Shown piece after piece: positions 11,449 through 23,299 of a stretch of 64,000 bases of DNA. Origin of the DNA: Notolepis coatsorum (taxonomy: Eukaryota; Chordata; Actinopteri; Aulopiformes; Paralepididae); NCBI GenBank assembly GCA_963971535.1, contig OZ020589.1:49638692-49702691 (forward strand). Direction: 5' to 3'. The notes under the pieces are model-generated. The model had not been told where the DNA came from and did no database searches. It saw nothing but the letters and a program-made list of their open reading frames with translations. The position numbers and the translations under genes are program-made. The stretch's first letter is position 1; each line of letters opens with the position of its first letter.

Positions 11449-12243
11449 GTGCTTCTTCCGTGTCTAACCCTTGTTCTCATCCTTCCCCGCAGTCCTACCT
11501 GGCTCTTCACCCTGTCCTCTGGCTCCCGACAAAGACGTGTTCTGACCCCTGCCTGCCTGACTAACTCTCCTTGCCTTTCCCGGAACGTATGAGGACCCGC
11601 ACCTGTTTTGATCCCTGCCTGGCTAACTCCCCTGTACCCGCTCCGACCCCTGCCTGGCTGACTACTCCATTCCCGTGTATCGACCCCTGCCTGGCTGACT
11701 ACTCCGTTCCCGTGTATCGACCCCTGCCTGGCTGACTACTCCGTTCCCGTGTATCGACCCCTGCCTGTCTGACTGGAAGGATGCTGTTATGAATGGTGAA
11801 ATACAGTTGAGTTACTGATTTATTTATTTAGTTAGTATTGTTAGTTTAGTTAGTTAGTATTGTATTTGTGGTTGGAGCCTTTGTGTGTTTTTTCTTTGTG
11901 AGATTTTGAAGATGTTGAGAATGTGCTTAGGCTAAGGTGTTTCTTATGTTTTTATTGTTTTGTTGTTACTGTAATGTAATGTTGTAGTTTGTGTGTTAGG
12001 ACCCCAGGAAGAATAATCTTTCACCCATGGGTGTAGACTAATGGGGATCCATAAAATAAATAAATAAACTCCTGCACGCCCGTGGACTGTATGAGTGCTC
12101 CCTCCGTGTATCGACCTTATAAAGACCTGCCTAAATACCCGACCATTCTTTATTTATTAAATATACCCAAAACTGGATTTTAACAAGATCTGTCTGCCGA
12201 GTCTCATTATCTGCACATTGGGTTCAATACGTCAAACCGTGAC
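11449..12243 (+). mobile_element. LTR-like remnant carrying an inserted LINE 3' piece
   Basis: C/T-rich sequence with a ~37-bp tandem unit (TGCCTGGCTGACTACTCC, 11640-11772), then a TTATAAAGACC promoter-like word, AATAAA-like words and an end reading CATTGGGTTCAA ... GTGACA, resembling fish gypsy LTR ends. About 11772-12068 has the look of a LINE 3' end (AATGGGGATCC then AAATAAATAAATAAA). No matching second LTR is seen. Confidence 0.4.
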
Positions 12244-12424
12244 ACCTACTGTATGGTACAGTATTTCCCCATTCAGCTGCAGGATATTTCCCCTACCTGG
12301 AAATGTTATATTAATATTCTATTCTCTGGATGACCTAAGATTAAGAGGTAATGACTATTTCTGGGACTTGATTGTCTTACTAGGCATGATTTATATCGTG
12401 TTTGTTTTGTGTCTTACAACTTAT

Positions 12425-12604
12425 GCCTTACATTCACCCATTCACTCACACATTCACGGCGGAGGCAACCATGCAAGATGCCAACCTGCTCATTGTGAGC
12501 AGTTAGGGGTTAAGTGTTTCGCTCACTTTGACATCCTACTCGGGAGGAACTGGAATTGAACTGAGAACCATCTGATTACCGGACAACCGCTCTACCTGTC
12601 ACCA
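12425..12604 (-). mobile_element. tRNA-derived SINE copy
   Basis: Same family as 30206-30466. On the minus strand it has a degraded box A near 12590, a box B-like GGTTCTCAGTTCAATTCC near 12557-12574 and the family tail with CATTCACTCACACATTCAC. Truncated at the tail. Confidence 0.65.
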
Positions 12605-13640
12605 AAAGGAATCACTTAACACCATTATAATACAACCTGCTTGAGACCAGGCTGCCTCCCCCACAACAAGCACAGCCACATCAAGGTCACAGTGGATATG
12701 AAACGGGCACTGTGCTGGCTGGCCAACGGGTCACTGAGATAGCCGTCTCCCTCTGGCTCTCTGCTTCTCTGGTCCCCTCGTCAGCTCTGCAAAGGTGAAC
12801 AATGATCATAGAATAGAGGAGGGTCAGGGCAGGGCTGGGGGGGCAGATAAGCAACACATTTCTGGGAGAGGTGGGGAGGGAGGAAAATATGATACAAAGC
12901 ACACACACACAAATGCACGCACACACACTGCTATAGCTATCAATCGAACATCAGCAATATCATCACTTTACATTTATTTTATTTATTTTTTTACTTTTGT
13001 CAATTTGAAAATGAATATGTTTGAAAATGAAGACTTAAGCACATAAATGAATACATTAAACGAAGTGTGCACTTTGACATAGTCAACCGACATCCCAATG
13101 AATCACATTCTTTTTGCCGATTTTCCTGCAAGGTAATTTGTCACGGGGAGGCAGAACACCAGATAAGAGGCAGGGTCTGTTGGGTGGAGAGACGCTGTGG
13201 AGAGGAAAGGCTCCCATGGCCAGGGGCTGGATGGTGCTCCTCTCAACTATTTATTTTGTAGGCTCTGTCGTTGTCTGCCCGTGTACGACAGCCATTTATC
13301 ACTGTCCATAGTGCTGTATCTGTTTTAGTTAATTTAACAGGGGCCATGCACAACACAACTGTTGGACCAAAGTCAGCTGGATAGTGTAATATTTACATAT
13401 GCCGTCCATGGGCAGGAAGATAAAACAATACACTACAATTAGCGGAATTTACAAACATATAAAACAACATCATACAAAAATATACATTACATTATGTTCT
13501 CCATGTGGGTTTTCTCCATGCAAGTTTAGATCAGTGATCACATGATTGGTATGTCTTGAGCCATGTTTTAAGTGTTACCCGCTGCTCTGACTGAAAATGC
13601 TGATTGTCAGAAAAGAGTTTTCCTGAATTGAGCCGAGCAG
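12605..13640. other. Unassigned sequence
   Basis: Mixed-composition DNA with a short CA run at 12900-12927 and T-rich stretches near 12970. No coding pattern was found. Confidence 0.45.
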
Positions 13641-13649
13641 CTGACTTAT

Positions 13650-13782
13650 TTTAGCACAGTCACTCCTGCCTGGGACCAGCGTGTAGCACAGTCACTCCTG
13701 CCTGGGACCAGCGTGTAGCACAGTCCCTCCTGCCTGGGACCAGCGTGTAGCACAGTCACTGCTGCCTGGGACCAGCGTGTAG
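13650..13782. repeat. 32-bp minisatellite, left half
   Basis: Four copies of GTGTAGCACAGTCACTCC plus GCCTGGGACCAGC. The array is interrupted by a hAT element and resumes at 15328. Confidence 0.92.
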
Positions 13783-15327
13783 CAGGCACATGCACACATA
13801 GAGCCCAAGGGGTGCTTGAGCACCTGCCCTTTTGAGCCTCATAAAAAAAATTACCTTAGGCATATAGACTGCCCTTCCAACTGAGAAATGTCAGGATATA
13901 ATCAAAATATTAGGTAAAGAGAGAGAGATGCCCCATATTCCATTGCAGTTTGCACGGCCTCCTCAGCGTGCCTCTCAGCGGACCTATATATTTTATGCAT
14001 AGCGTGGGTGGTGATGATGATGATGATGATGGAAACCGCTGTGGCGCATACAGTTGAATGCTGGTATTACACTCATTGAGGGACATGAAGAAGTCAAATC
14101 CGATGGGATTTGGGAATCTCAAATACAAATCGGGATTGGAATAAAAAATGCATTTATATTAAACAATACAGAATATACAGCACTTCTTGGGGTCTGTAGG
14201 GTAAGCACTTATTCCCTCCCCCCTGAACATTTATGGAGATGTATGGGCCTTTTAAGTCAGTGATAAAAGTGTCTTTTAAGTGAGCTCCTGGACTGATTAT
14301 TATTAGGGATTATTAGGGAATTTTTTTTTTAATTGGGAGTGAAATAATAATAATAAACGTTTTGTTTTATTCAACAAACATGACCATGTTCACGTCTTAA
14401 ACTCATACGTCTTACATATCATCATTCATTTATTTATTGTCACACAGAGCAGAAGAATTTGCCAAAACAAACACATTTCCTTTGATTTACACCGCCGCAC
14501 GACAGTGACGTGTGCCGTAAATAGCAGACCTACAAGCTCACAACGCGTCGCTCCCGAAACACCGGCAGGTCCACCTGATAACTCGTAACACCTGAGCAGC
14601 TAGACAAAATGTCAGAAGTTTGGAAGCATTTTAAAATTGAAACCGAAGCCAGTCCAATAGCCAGTTGCAATGTTTGCAAGGCGGACGTTCCGCGTGCGTC
14701 AACGTTATGTGACTAGAGCGAGCAAAGGAATGGGGGACGGCTGGTGCTCTGCCAAACAGTTGTGTTGAATGCCTCGCTTGAATGAAGAACGTTCACCTGG
14801 ATAACGTCAACATTCGCTTTGTGAGGATTATTCGTCTGCGTTTCAGACCAAAATGGAGCAAATCATTACGTAAGTCGAACACTGAATGTATACTAATGTG
14901 CAAACAGATTGAAACTTTGAATATTTCTTGTATGGTGAATGTAATGCGAGCCGCCGCGCTCGACTGGGGCTATTAAGGCAAGTTCAGGCAACAGAGGGGC
15001 TTGTCTTGCTTCACCAGTTTCTGACAAAAATGCGTCAAAAAGGTTACTAATGTGAAAGATCGGCTCGGGAAAGATCGGTATCGACAGATACTCAAAATCA
15101 CATGATCGGGATCGGATCGGGAGCAAAAAAATGCGATCGGGACATCCCTAATTATTATAGTTCAATATTCAATATTTGATCACCAAAACCCCCCAAAAAG
15201 CATAAAAAGGGGGCATCCCCGCCCGAAAAGGGCCCTTAAAAATCGGGCTCAGTTAAAACACACACAGGTATAGTGCCCTTTTCAGCCTTTGAGCACCTGC
15301 CCCTCTAAAGTCCTGTGCACGTCCCTG
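13783..15327. mobile_element. hAT-type element inside the minisatellite
   Basis: The left end is CAGGCACATGCACA and the right end read inward is CAGGGACGTGCACA. Further in, GGTGCTTGAGCACCTGCCC pairs with GGGCAGGTGCTCAAAGG. The flanks are GCGTGTAG at 13775-13782 and 15328-15335, an exact 8-bp duplication. The 1.5-kb interior holds a BED-finger fragment (14609-14716) and a second hAT-like terminus near 15030-15152 (GATCGGGACATCCCTA), so it has itself received an insertion. No transposase core remains. Confidence 0.85.
14609..14716 (+). pseudogene. BED zinc-finger N-terminus of a hAT transposase
   Basis: ATG at 14609 opens 35 codons before a TAG. The peptide starts MSEVWKHF and has an ASCNVCKADV Cys pair, matching the first half of a BED zinc finger (W/F-x-H-F then C-x2-C). 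The His pair that would complete the finger is lost at the stop. The sequence around it contains no further transposase. Confidence 0.65.
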
Positions 15328-15557
15328 GCGTGTAGCACAGTAAGTTATAGTCACTCCTGCCTGGGACCAGTGTGTAGCACAGTAAGTTGTAGTCACTCCT
15401 GCCTGCCCAGCGTGTAGCACAATAAGTTGTAGTCACTCCTGCCTGGGACCAGCGTGTAGCACAGTAAGTTGTAGTCACTCCTGCCTGGGACCAGCGTGTA
15501 GCACAGTAAGTTGTAGTCACTCCTGCCTGGGACCAGTGTGTAGCACAGTAAGTTTAG
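15328..15557. repeat. 42-bp minisatellite, right half
   Basis: Units of GTGTAGCACAGTAAGTTGTA plus GTCACTCCTGCCTGGGACCA. This is the left-hand 32-bp unit with an extra ~10 bp (TAAGTTGTAG). One unit lacks GGGA. Confidence 0.92.
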
Positions 15558-15589
15558 TGCAAGAAAATCATTGCGTACAGGAAGAGCTT

Positions 15590-15712
15590 AGCAGCGGCTA
15601 GAGGCAATTTTATATTTTAAATTAATTAGGTTAGTTCTGACACTTCTGGAGACCTCCCGCATTTCATTGTATACTTGTATGCCGTGACAAATAAAACTCT
15701 TGACTATTTATG
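15590..15712 (+). mobile_element. LINE/SINE 3' tail
   Basis: GACCTCCCGCATTTCATTG followed by CGTGACAAATAAAACTCTTG, the 3' end shared by several fish non-LTR elements. A related tail in the other orientation begins near 63046. Confidence 0.5.
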
Positions 15713-16655
15713 TGTTTCTTAACATTTCAGATACTTGAAGTGCTCAACAATATTTATTACCTCTCCATGATGTGAGATTGATGTCTGTCATTTCTCTTGC
15801 CTATATTTTTGCTCACATTAATCATAAGAGTGAGTTAACAAGTCTGATACTTGGCACAGCACTGCAGTGAATTTGGAAGCAGCTTGTTCTCATGTTTTAA
15901 CATGGGTGGTGTAAATATCTGATTCCCTTCATAGAAAGCACTGCACACCAGGGACTGTACACAAGAGCTGGGCGGTTCCTGACTCATCCGGGTTAAAGAT
16001 CTGAATCTTTGTACTGAATCAGCAATCACAAGTCCGAGGTCTCAATTAACCCGGAGGCCTCCGTCTGACTGGCTGGCTGCTGCAGTGCTGTCTGCTAAGT
16101 AGTACACACAAAATAGAAAGACTGTGGACTCAGATTTAGTGCTGTCTGCTAAGTAGTACACACAAAACAGAAAGTTTTGTTTAAAGATTCAGGTTAGCAA
16201 TCTCCTGTTAGCGGACTCCCCATATATGTAATCTCGTCGTCACTGAAAATTAAGGAAACCTCCGTGCCTTTCAAAATAAACGTTGAATGAATTCCGTTCA
16301 CTAACTTCACTCCAGTCAGTGAATCTAAGTAATAAATTAAATGTTGCAATAAACAAGTGGTTATACACACTGGTGTTCGTTATGTGGCTGATATATTTTA
16401 TGCACATGCTATGATGATGATGATGATGGTTATGATTATTATTATCAGTACTAGTGGTATAGACTATAAAATTAACCGGAGTCCATAAAAATGTACCGGA
16501 TTTACCACAACTAATTACGACTGGCCTTCATTACTGGAGACAGCTTTGATTGCTTTGAGGAATAGCCTTGATTAGGATGTGGTAGAGTTAATGGATGTTA
16601 ATTACCAATGTATTATAGAACACATATGAAATACATGATAAAAAAAAAAGGATTA
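15713..16655. other. Unassigned sequence
   Basis: Contains a ~45-bp direct duplication around GTGCTGTCTGCTAAGTAGTA (about 16087 and 16140) and a GAT run near 16410. No gene seen. Confidence 0.5.
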
Positions 16656-16656
16656 T

Positions 16657-17035
16657 GACAGGGAGGTGCAGTGGTTAACACTGTCGCCTCACAGCAAGAA
16701 GGTCCTGGGTTTGATTCCCGCTTGGGGACCAGGTTGCCGGGTTGCCAGGTACCCAGGTGGGGTATCTCCCGGGCCTTTCTGTGTTATGTGGAGTTTCCAT
16801 GTTCCCCTCCGTGCTCGCAAGGGTTTGCCCTCCAGAAAAAGAGATAAACCCAATGGAAAAACATGCGGAACAGATCGCTAACGCTGTCGCATCCCTAACG
16901 AAGAAAGGCAGGAGCACGGCCGCGGCCCCACATTGCAACTCATGTCTGCTCCCGGCTTCCCTTGGGGGTAAGGACTGCGTGATGGGTCAAGCGCTCAGAG
17001 GAAATGTCATCGGTGACCCAATACATTTTTTTAAT
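16657..17035 (+). mobile_element. tRNA-derived SINE (GTGCAGTGGTTAACACTG head)
   Basis: The head has box A-like GTGCAGTGGTTAACACTG and box B-like GGTTTGATTCCC, followed by GCCTTTCTGTGTTATGTGGA and the GTTTGCCCTCCAG block of a very common fish SINE. The box spacing fits a pol III internal promoter, but the sequence is not a folded tRNA gene. Confidence 0.75.
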
Positions 17036-17049
17036 GCATGTGTGTGTGT

Positions 17050-17540
17050 TCCTATAATTCATTACATTTATATAGCGCTTTTCTAGACACTCAAAGTGCT
17101 CCCCACAATGTAGGTGGAAATAGCCTCCTTCACCACCACTGGTAGCACCCAACTTTGGACTACGCAGGCTCAATGGCTGCCATACACTGGCACCAGGCAC
17201 AGATCACACTACACAATGGCTGAACGGCTCAGGAGACAGGGATTAATATCAGCCAATTAAGGGGAAGGGATGATTAGGCGATAGGCGTCCTGGGTTCTTT
17301 AATGACAGAGATTCAGTCAGGGCCTGGGTTTAGCGTCTCATCCGAAGGACGGCACTCGCAGCTATACGTGTCCCTATCACCGTAACAGGGGCATTGTTAC
17401 TGACTAGTCAAGAGGACAGAGTGCCCCCTGCTGGACAACAACACCACAAGACAACAGCCTTGACCTAGGCTGGAACCGGTGATCTTCCGATCATGAGTCC
17501 GGAGCTCTACTCATGTAGCCATGCTGCCGGACAGTGCCGG
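17050..17540 (-). mobile_element. tRNA-derived SINE, opposite orientation
   Basis: Read on the minus strand, the head near 17535 has box A-like TGGCTACATGAGTAGAGC and a box B-like ACCGGTTCCAGCC. The body has the conserved GTCCTTCGGATGAGACG block and the end has AAAGCGCTATATAAATG. Confidence 0.75.
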
Positions 17541-17839
17541 ACTATGTGTCGCCCTTCTCACATGTGTGTGTTTGCTGCATGACAATGTAGCAATGTGTGC
17601 TACAAATAAAGACTTCTTCTAGTCCAGTTTCATGTCAGTCAGTTTGTATGAGGATTTGATTGTGTGATGATGATCAGGCTTAGTACCAGAGTTGCCACAG
17701 ACTACTGGAATTCAATGGGCTGCAACGTCCTGTCCAGACTGAACTCTACTCCAGCATGACTGCCTCTGGTTTTATTAAGTGTTGCCTACCAGTCAAATCA
17801 TACTGCACTGAAGATCCAAAGCTTGGTAACACTAAATGT

Positions 17840-18050
17840 ATTTAAGGCTATGGTGAAGCCTATTGTAACCACGTTTTCTGTGTGCAGATGTTTTGTTTGA
17901 CCATTTTGTAACGTTGCTTTTGTCTGTAGTGTCTATGTGTGTATGTTGAAACTTTGTGTTGCTGCTGTTTCTTGGCCAGGTCTCCCTTGTAAAAGAGATC
18001 CTGGATCTCAATTGGGACAAACCTGGTTAAATAAAGGCTAAATAAATAAA
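17840..18050 (+). mobile_element. LINE 3' end
   Basis: CTTGTAAAAGAGATCCTGGA, CTCAATTGGGAC and GGTTAAATAAAGGCTAAATA in order, the 3' UTR of a common fish non-LTR retrotransposon. No coding part remains. Confidence 0.6.
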
Positions 18051-18309
18051 AAGTTCCAAGTATTTGTGGACTTGGCAACCAATTCTGTCCTAAAGGCAAC
18101 AAGATGGATCTCAATGTTGACGCCGAAGTAGCAGTTAAAAATAGGCATAAAACATTACAAACCCTGGTCTTCCTGTAACTGCCACATCATAAACAACCCA
18201 ACACGGGAGGATACAGACTGATGTTTATGTAACTGCACTGCTTAGCTCAGAATCGATAACAAATAAGCCCATCGTTTCTAAAGAGTGGGCCTACTAAGCC
18301 TTCAACCAG

Positions 18310-20925
18310 GAGGAGAACAGTCACATCTCCTCAAGAGAACAGTCACATCTCAAGAGAACAGTCACATCTCCAGAGAACAGTCACATCTCCTCCAGAGAAC
18401 AGTCACATCTCCAGAGAACAGTCACATCTCCTCCAGAGAACAGTCACATCTCCTTCAGAGAACAGTCACATCTCCTCCAGAGAACAGTCACATCTCCTCC
18501 AGAGAACAGTCACATCTCCTCCAGAGAACAGTCACATCTCTTCCAGAGAACAGTGACATCTCCAGAGAACAGTGACATCTCCTCCAGAGAACAGTCACAT
18601 CTCCTCCAGAGAACAGTCACAATCTCCTCCAGAGAACAGTCACATCTCCAGAGAACAGTCACATCTCCTCCAGAGAACAGTCACATCTCCTCCAGAGAAC
18701 AGTCACATCTCCTCCAGAGAACAGTCACATCTCCTTCAGAAAACAGTCACATATCCAGAGAACAGTCACATCTCCTTCAGAGAACAGTCACATCTCCAGA
18801 GAACAGTCACATCTCCTCCAGAGAACAGTCACATCTCCAGAGAACAGTCACAATTCCTCCAGAGAACAGTCACATCTCTTCCAGAGAACAGTCACATCTC
18901 TTCCAGAGAACAGTCACATCTCCTCCAGAGAACAGTCACATCTCCTCCAGAGAACAGTCACATCTCTTCCAGAGAACAGTGACATCTCCAGAGAACAGAA
19001 CAGTCACAATCTCCTCCAGAGAACAGTCACATCTCCAGAGAACAGTCACATCTCCTCCAGAGAACAGTCACATCTCCTCCAGAGAACAGTCACATCTCCT
19101 CCAGAGAACAGTCACATCTCCTTCAGAAAACAGTCACATATCCAGAGAACAGTCACATCTCCTTCAGAGAACAGTCACATCTCCAGAGAACAGTCACATC
19201 TCCAGAGAACAGTCACATCTCCAGAGAACAGTCACATCTCCAGAGAACAGTCACATCTCCTCCAGAGAACAGTCACATCTCCTCCAGAGAACAGTCACAT
19301 CTCTTCCAGAGAACAGTCACATCTCTTCCAGAGAACAGTCACATCTCCTCCAGAGAACAGTCACATCTCCAGAGAACAGTCACATCTCCTCCAGAGAACA
19401 GTCACATCTCCAGAGAACAGTCACATCTCCTCCAGAGAACAGTCACATCTCCTTCAGAGAACAGTCACATCTCCTCCAGAGAACAGTCACATCTCCTCCA
19501 GAGAACAGTCACATCTCCTTCAGAGAACAGTCACATCTCCTCCAGAGAACAGTCACATCTCAAGAGAACAGTCACATCTCCTCCAGAGAACAGTCACATC
19601 TCCTTCAGAGAACAGTCACATCTCCAGAGAACAGTCACATCTCCTCCAGAGAACAGTCACATCTCTTCCAGAAAACAGTCACATCTCCAGAGAACAGTCA
19701 CATCTCCTCCAGAGAACAGTCACATCTCCTTCAGAGAACAGTCACATCTCCTCCAGAGAACAGTCACATCTCTTCCAGAGAACAGTCACATCTCCTTCAG
19801 AGAACAGTCACATCTCCTTCAGAGAACAGTCACATCTCCTTCAGAGAACAGTCACATCTCCTCCAGAGAACAGTCACATCTCCTCCAGAGAACAGTCACA
19901 TCTCCTTCAGAGAACAGTCACATCTCCTCCAGAAAACAGTCACATCTCCTCCAGAGAACAGTCACATCTCCTCCAGAGAACAGTCACATCTCCTTCAGAG
20001 AACAGTCACATCTCCTCCAGAGAACAGTCACATCTCCTCCAGAGAACAGTCACATCTCCTCCAGAGAACAGTCACATCTCCAGAGAACAGTCACATCTCC
20101 TCCAGAGAACAGTCACATCTCCTTCAGAGAACAGTCACATCTCCTCCAGAGAACAGTCACATCTCCTTCAGAGAACAGTCACATCTCCTCCAGAAAACAG
20201 TCACATCTCCTCCAGAGAACAGTCACATCTCCTCCAGAGAACAGTCACATCTCCAGAGAACAGTCACATCTCCTCCAGAGAACAGTCACATCTCCTTCAG
20301 AGAACAGTCACATCTCCAGAGAACAGTCACATCTCCTCCAAAGAACAGTCACATCTCCTCCAGAGAACAGTCACAATCTCCTCCAGAGAACAGTCACATC
20401 TCCAGAGAACAGTCACATCTCCAGAGAACAGTCACATCTCCAGAGAACAGTCACATCTCCAGAGAACAGTCACATCTCCTCCAGAGAACAGTCACATCTC
20501 CAGAGAACAGTCACATCTCCACCAGAGAACAGTCACATCTCCTCCAGAGAACAGTCACATCTCCTCCAGAGAACAGTCACATCTCCTCCAGAAAACAGTC
20601 ACATCTCCTCCAGAGAACAGTCACATCTCCAGAGAACAGTCACATCTCCTCCAGAGAACAGTCACATCTCCAGAGAACAGTCACATCTCCTCCAAAGAAC
20701 AGTCACATCTCCAGAGAACAGTCACATCTCCTCCAGAGAACAGTCACATCTCCAGAGAACAGTCACATCTCCTCCAGAGAACAGTCACATCTCCTCCAGA
20801 GAACAGTCACATCTCCAGAGAACAGTCACATCTCCTCCAGAGAACAGTCACATCTCTTCCAGAGAACAGTCACATCTCCTCCAGAGAACAGTCACATCTC
20901 CTCCAGAGAACAGTCACATCTCCAC
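18310..20925. repeat. 2.6-kb minisatellite of 22-bp and 19-bp units
   Basis: Over 100 units of AGAGAACAGTCACATCTCC with or without a further TCC/TTC. Both unit lengths equal 1 modulo 3, so three units return to frame and any plus frame reads a 22-aa cycle containing ENSHISS, REQSHLL and QRTVTSP. This gives an 809-aa open frame at 18553-20982 with no start context, domain or codon bias. Rare 23-bp units with CACAATC switch the phase. Confidence 0.95.
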
Positions 20926-21215
20926 AGTATTATGAAGGGGGAAAAAGCGAGTCCTGCAATAATGATGGCGATGGTAACGTGAAAAAGGAAGTGTTATCTT
21001 GTTCCTTTGAAAAGAACAGAAAACTGCTGGGAAGAAGAAAGGGCCTTGGTAATGGTGAGATCAGTCACTGGAGCTTCAAGTACACGGACAGAGTTATGGC
21101 CCTGAGGCACGAGTTAATGACCATAATAAGACATGTCTGTCTGTTAGGAGGGATCAGCCACACTGGCCTGTGGAGTCACCCGACCACCAGCTCAATTTAA
21201 ACAGCCTGATGACGA
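20926..21215. other. Unassigned sequence after the minisatellite
   Basis: No convincing gene; open frames here continue from the minisatellite. Confidence 0.5.
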
Positions 21216-21218
21216 CGA

Positions 21219-21364
<146 letters not shown>

Positions 21365-21724
21365 ATCTGCTGTCTTTTCTTTCTTGTATTCTATGAGGTT
21401 AAAGAAACTGCTTTGAGCTCATTCCACCATCACATCAATGCGAGTCAGTTTGGAGTCGACCGTTTCTTGTGGCTAACTGGTTATCTTTAATTGAGCATGC
21501 ATGATGCATGCTTGTTCAGAGATAAATGACAGGTATACTTAGCGGGGAGACACGGCCAATAGACGGAGCGGAAACCTAATATCAGGGCACACGTCACAGG
21601 GGGACCCCCACAAAACTCTTCTTGGAATGACATTTACAAATGTGATCAAACATCCATGTGCTGTGCTGCCTACTGCATTGTCCTTTCAAATAGGCGCCCA
21701 CACTGAAAGGGCTTGTGTACACAC

Positions 21725-22189
21725 CAGTGTTGTAATCGAGTCACTAAATCTCGAGTCCGAGTCAAGTCTCGAGTCCCCAGTGTTCGAGTCCGAGTCCAAG
21801 TCACCACGAAGAGCCAGAGTCGAGTCCCCATTACCCTGGTCCGAGTCCGAGTCCAAGTCATCAAGGTTGAGTCCACTCCGCTCTGGCAGTCAAAGAGCTG
21901 ACATACAAATAAAAAAAGGTCTACATTAAACATAAATGACACAGCGGTCACCATTTCAAAGGGAGTTTATTTACTCTGTGACACAATAGCCAAACAAATG
22001 CACTAGCCATCAATATCTTATGCCAAATGAGTAGGGCCTATTACAAAAGATATATGAAATAAATAACTGTATTTATCACAAGTCAGAGTCGTCTTCTGCA
22101 CCTTCCAAGTCCGAATGCAGTCAATGCTCGAGTCCAAGTCTGAGTCATCAGTGCTCAAGTCCAAGTCGAGTCACGAGTCCTTAAAATCA

Positions 22190-22190
<1 letters not shown>
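21725..22190. repeat. CGAGTC-rich degenerate repeat, possible hAT-derived
   Basis: Starts CAGTGTTGTAATCGAG, which resembles a hAT terminus, and contains many GAGTCCGAGTC/AAGTC words at both edges with ordinary sequence between. The expected mirrored right end and an 8-bp duplication were not found, so the element assignment is weak. Confidence 0.4.

Positions 22191-22194
<4 letters not shown>

Positions 22195-22272
<78 letters not shown>
22195..22272. repeat. (GA)n microsatellite
   Basis: About 38 GA dinucleotides. Confidence 0.97.
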
Positions 22273-22275
<3 letters not shown>

Positions 22276-22589
22276 TATAGATGGCTGCAGGGAGACAGAT
22301 TTAATGTGAGAGATAGAGGGAGAGGAAGCCTTTTGCTTTGTCATCCAGAGGAGAGAGGAGGACTGGCTATCCACGAGCAAAAAGTAATTCTCCCTATGTA
22401 CATACAAAACTAAGATGCCACATTATTAAATCTTTGTTGATATAATTCTCATATAGCAACAACATAGCAGCCGTTGTTTTGCACCTAGCAACCGTTGTCT
22501 CTTCCATTTCCATGTACAAAACAATGGTTGCTATGTTACAGGCAGCCATGTTGGAAGACAGAGAACTACGCAAACATTCCACGGCCTCT

Positions 22590-22692
22590 ATTCGTCTTGA
22601 TCCACTTTTCTTGATCCTCCAATCACAACTGTTGCTTGTCGAGGAAAGCAATAGTTGTGGATCAAGGATCAAGAAAAGAGGGTGGAGCTTGA
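22590..22692. mobile_element. Short foldback element (CTTGATCCTCCAATCACAAC), copy 1
   Basis: Inverted halves: TTTTCTTGATCCTCCAATCA with ACAACTGTTGCTT, then AAGCAATAGTTGTGGATCAA with GGATCAAGAAAAG. Further copies are at 34703-34814 and 45905-46010. Confidence 0.7.
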
Positions 22693-22847
22693 AATAGGTA
22701 AATTGCCTCAGGGCGGGTGAAAGAGCCACATGCGGCATGGGAAACATAGGTTTCTGACCACTGGTCTCTACTATACTGTAGTGTAGGTGAGGAGATAACA
22801 CTGGAGAAAGTGAAACCTATGATCAGAATAGTCACTTTTTGTGCGGC

Positions 22848-23296
22848 TGGGTAGAATAAGCACTCTCTTACCACCGCAGAGACTCTGGGATCGAATCCAG
22901 CTGTCAGCGGTACCTCCGGCTTGGTCAGTTGTCCCTACTAACACAATTGGCAGTGTTAGTGGGTGGGAAGCCGGTGGGGTATGTGTCCTGGTCGTTGTAA
23001 ACTGTGACTCCTACTGGTCGGTCAGGGCGCCTGTTCAGCAGGGAGGGGATATGGGGGAAATAGCATGAACCTCCACACACGTTACGTTCCCCCAGTGAAA
23101 CTCCTCACTGTCAGGTGAAGAGAAGCGGCTGGCGACTCCACATGTATCGGAGAAGGCATGTGGTAGTTCTACACCCTCCCCAGGCTGACAGTGGGGCAAT
23201 GCACGCAACGACCGGGAAGGGAATTGGCATAACAACTAAATTGGGATCGGTGAAAAATACAGAAAGCCCAAAAATAAATAGAATAAAAAAAATTTA
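22848..23296 (+). mobile_element. tRNA-derived SINE in copy 1
   Basis: The head contains GCGGCTGGGTAGAATAAGCA and box B-like GGGATCGAATCCAGC; the tail ends GAATAAAAAAAA. Same family as 45310-45763. Confidence 0.75.
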
Positions 23297-23299
23297 AAT

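Larger units (their letters stand above)
22451..23296 (+). repeat. Copy 1 of an ~840-bp inverted duplication (partner 45312-46142)
   Basis: Matches 45312-46142 in reverse orientation almost throughout: CATATAGCAACAACATAGCA, a foldback core, then a SINE. Here the SINE's 3' tail abuts LINE sequence and lacks the duplication that flanks the SINE in the partner, so this copy looks derived. Confidence 0.85.

Noticed and set aside
16657-17540. tRNA genes
   Set aside because: A and B box-like sequences belong to SINE heads; no cloverleaf with proper acceptor stem was seen.
18553-20982. 809-aa open reading frame
   Set aside because: Pure minisatellite translation: 22/19-bp units keep all three frames open; no domain, start context or codon bias.
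21725-22190. Complete hAT element
   Set aside because: Only a CAGTG-type left end is seen; no matching right end or 8-bp duplication.
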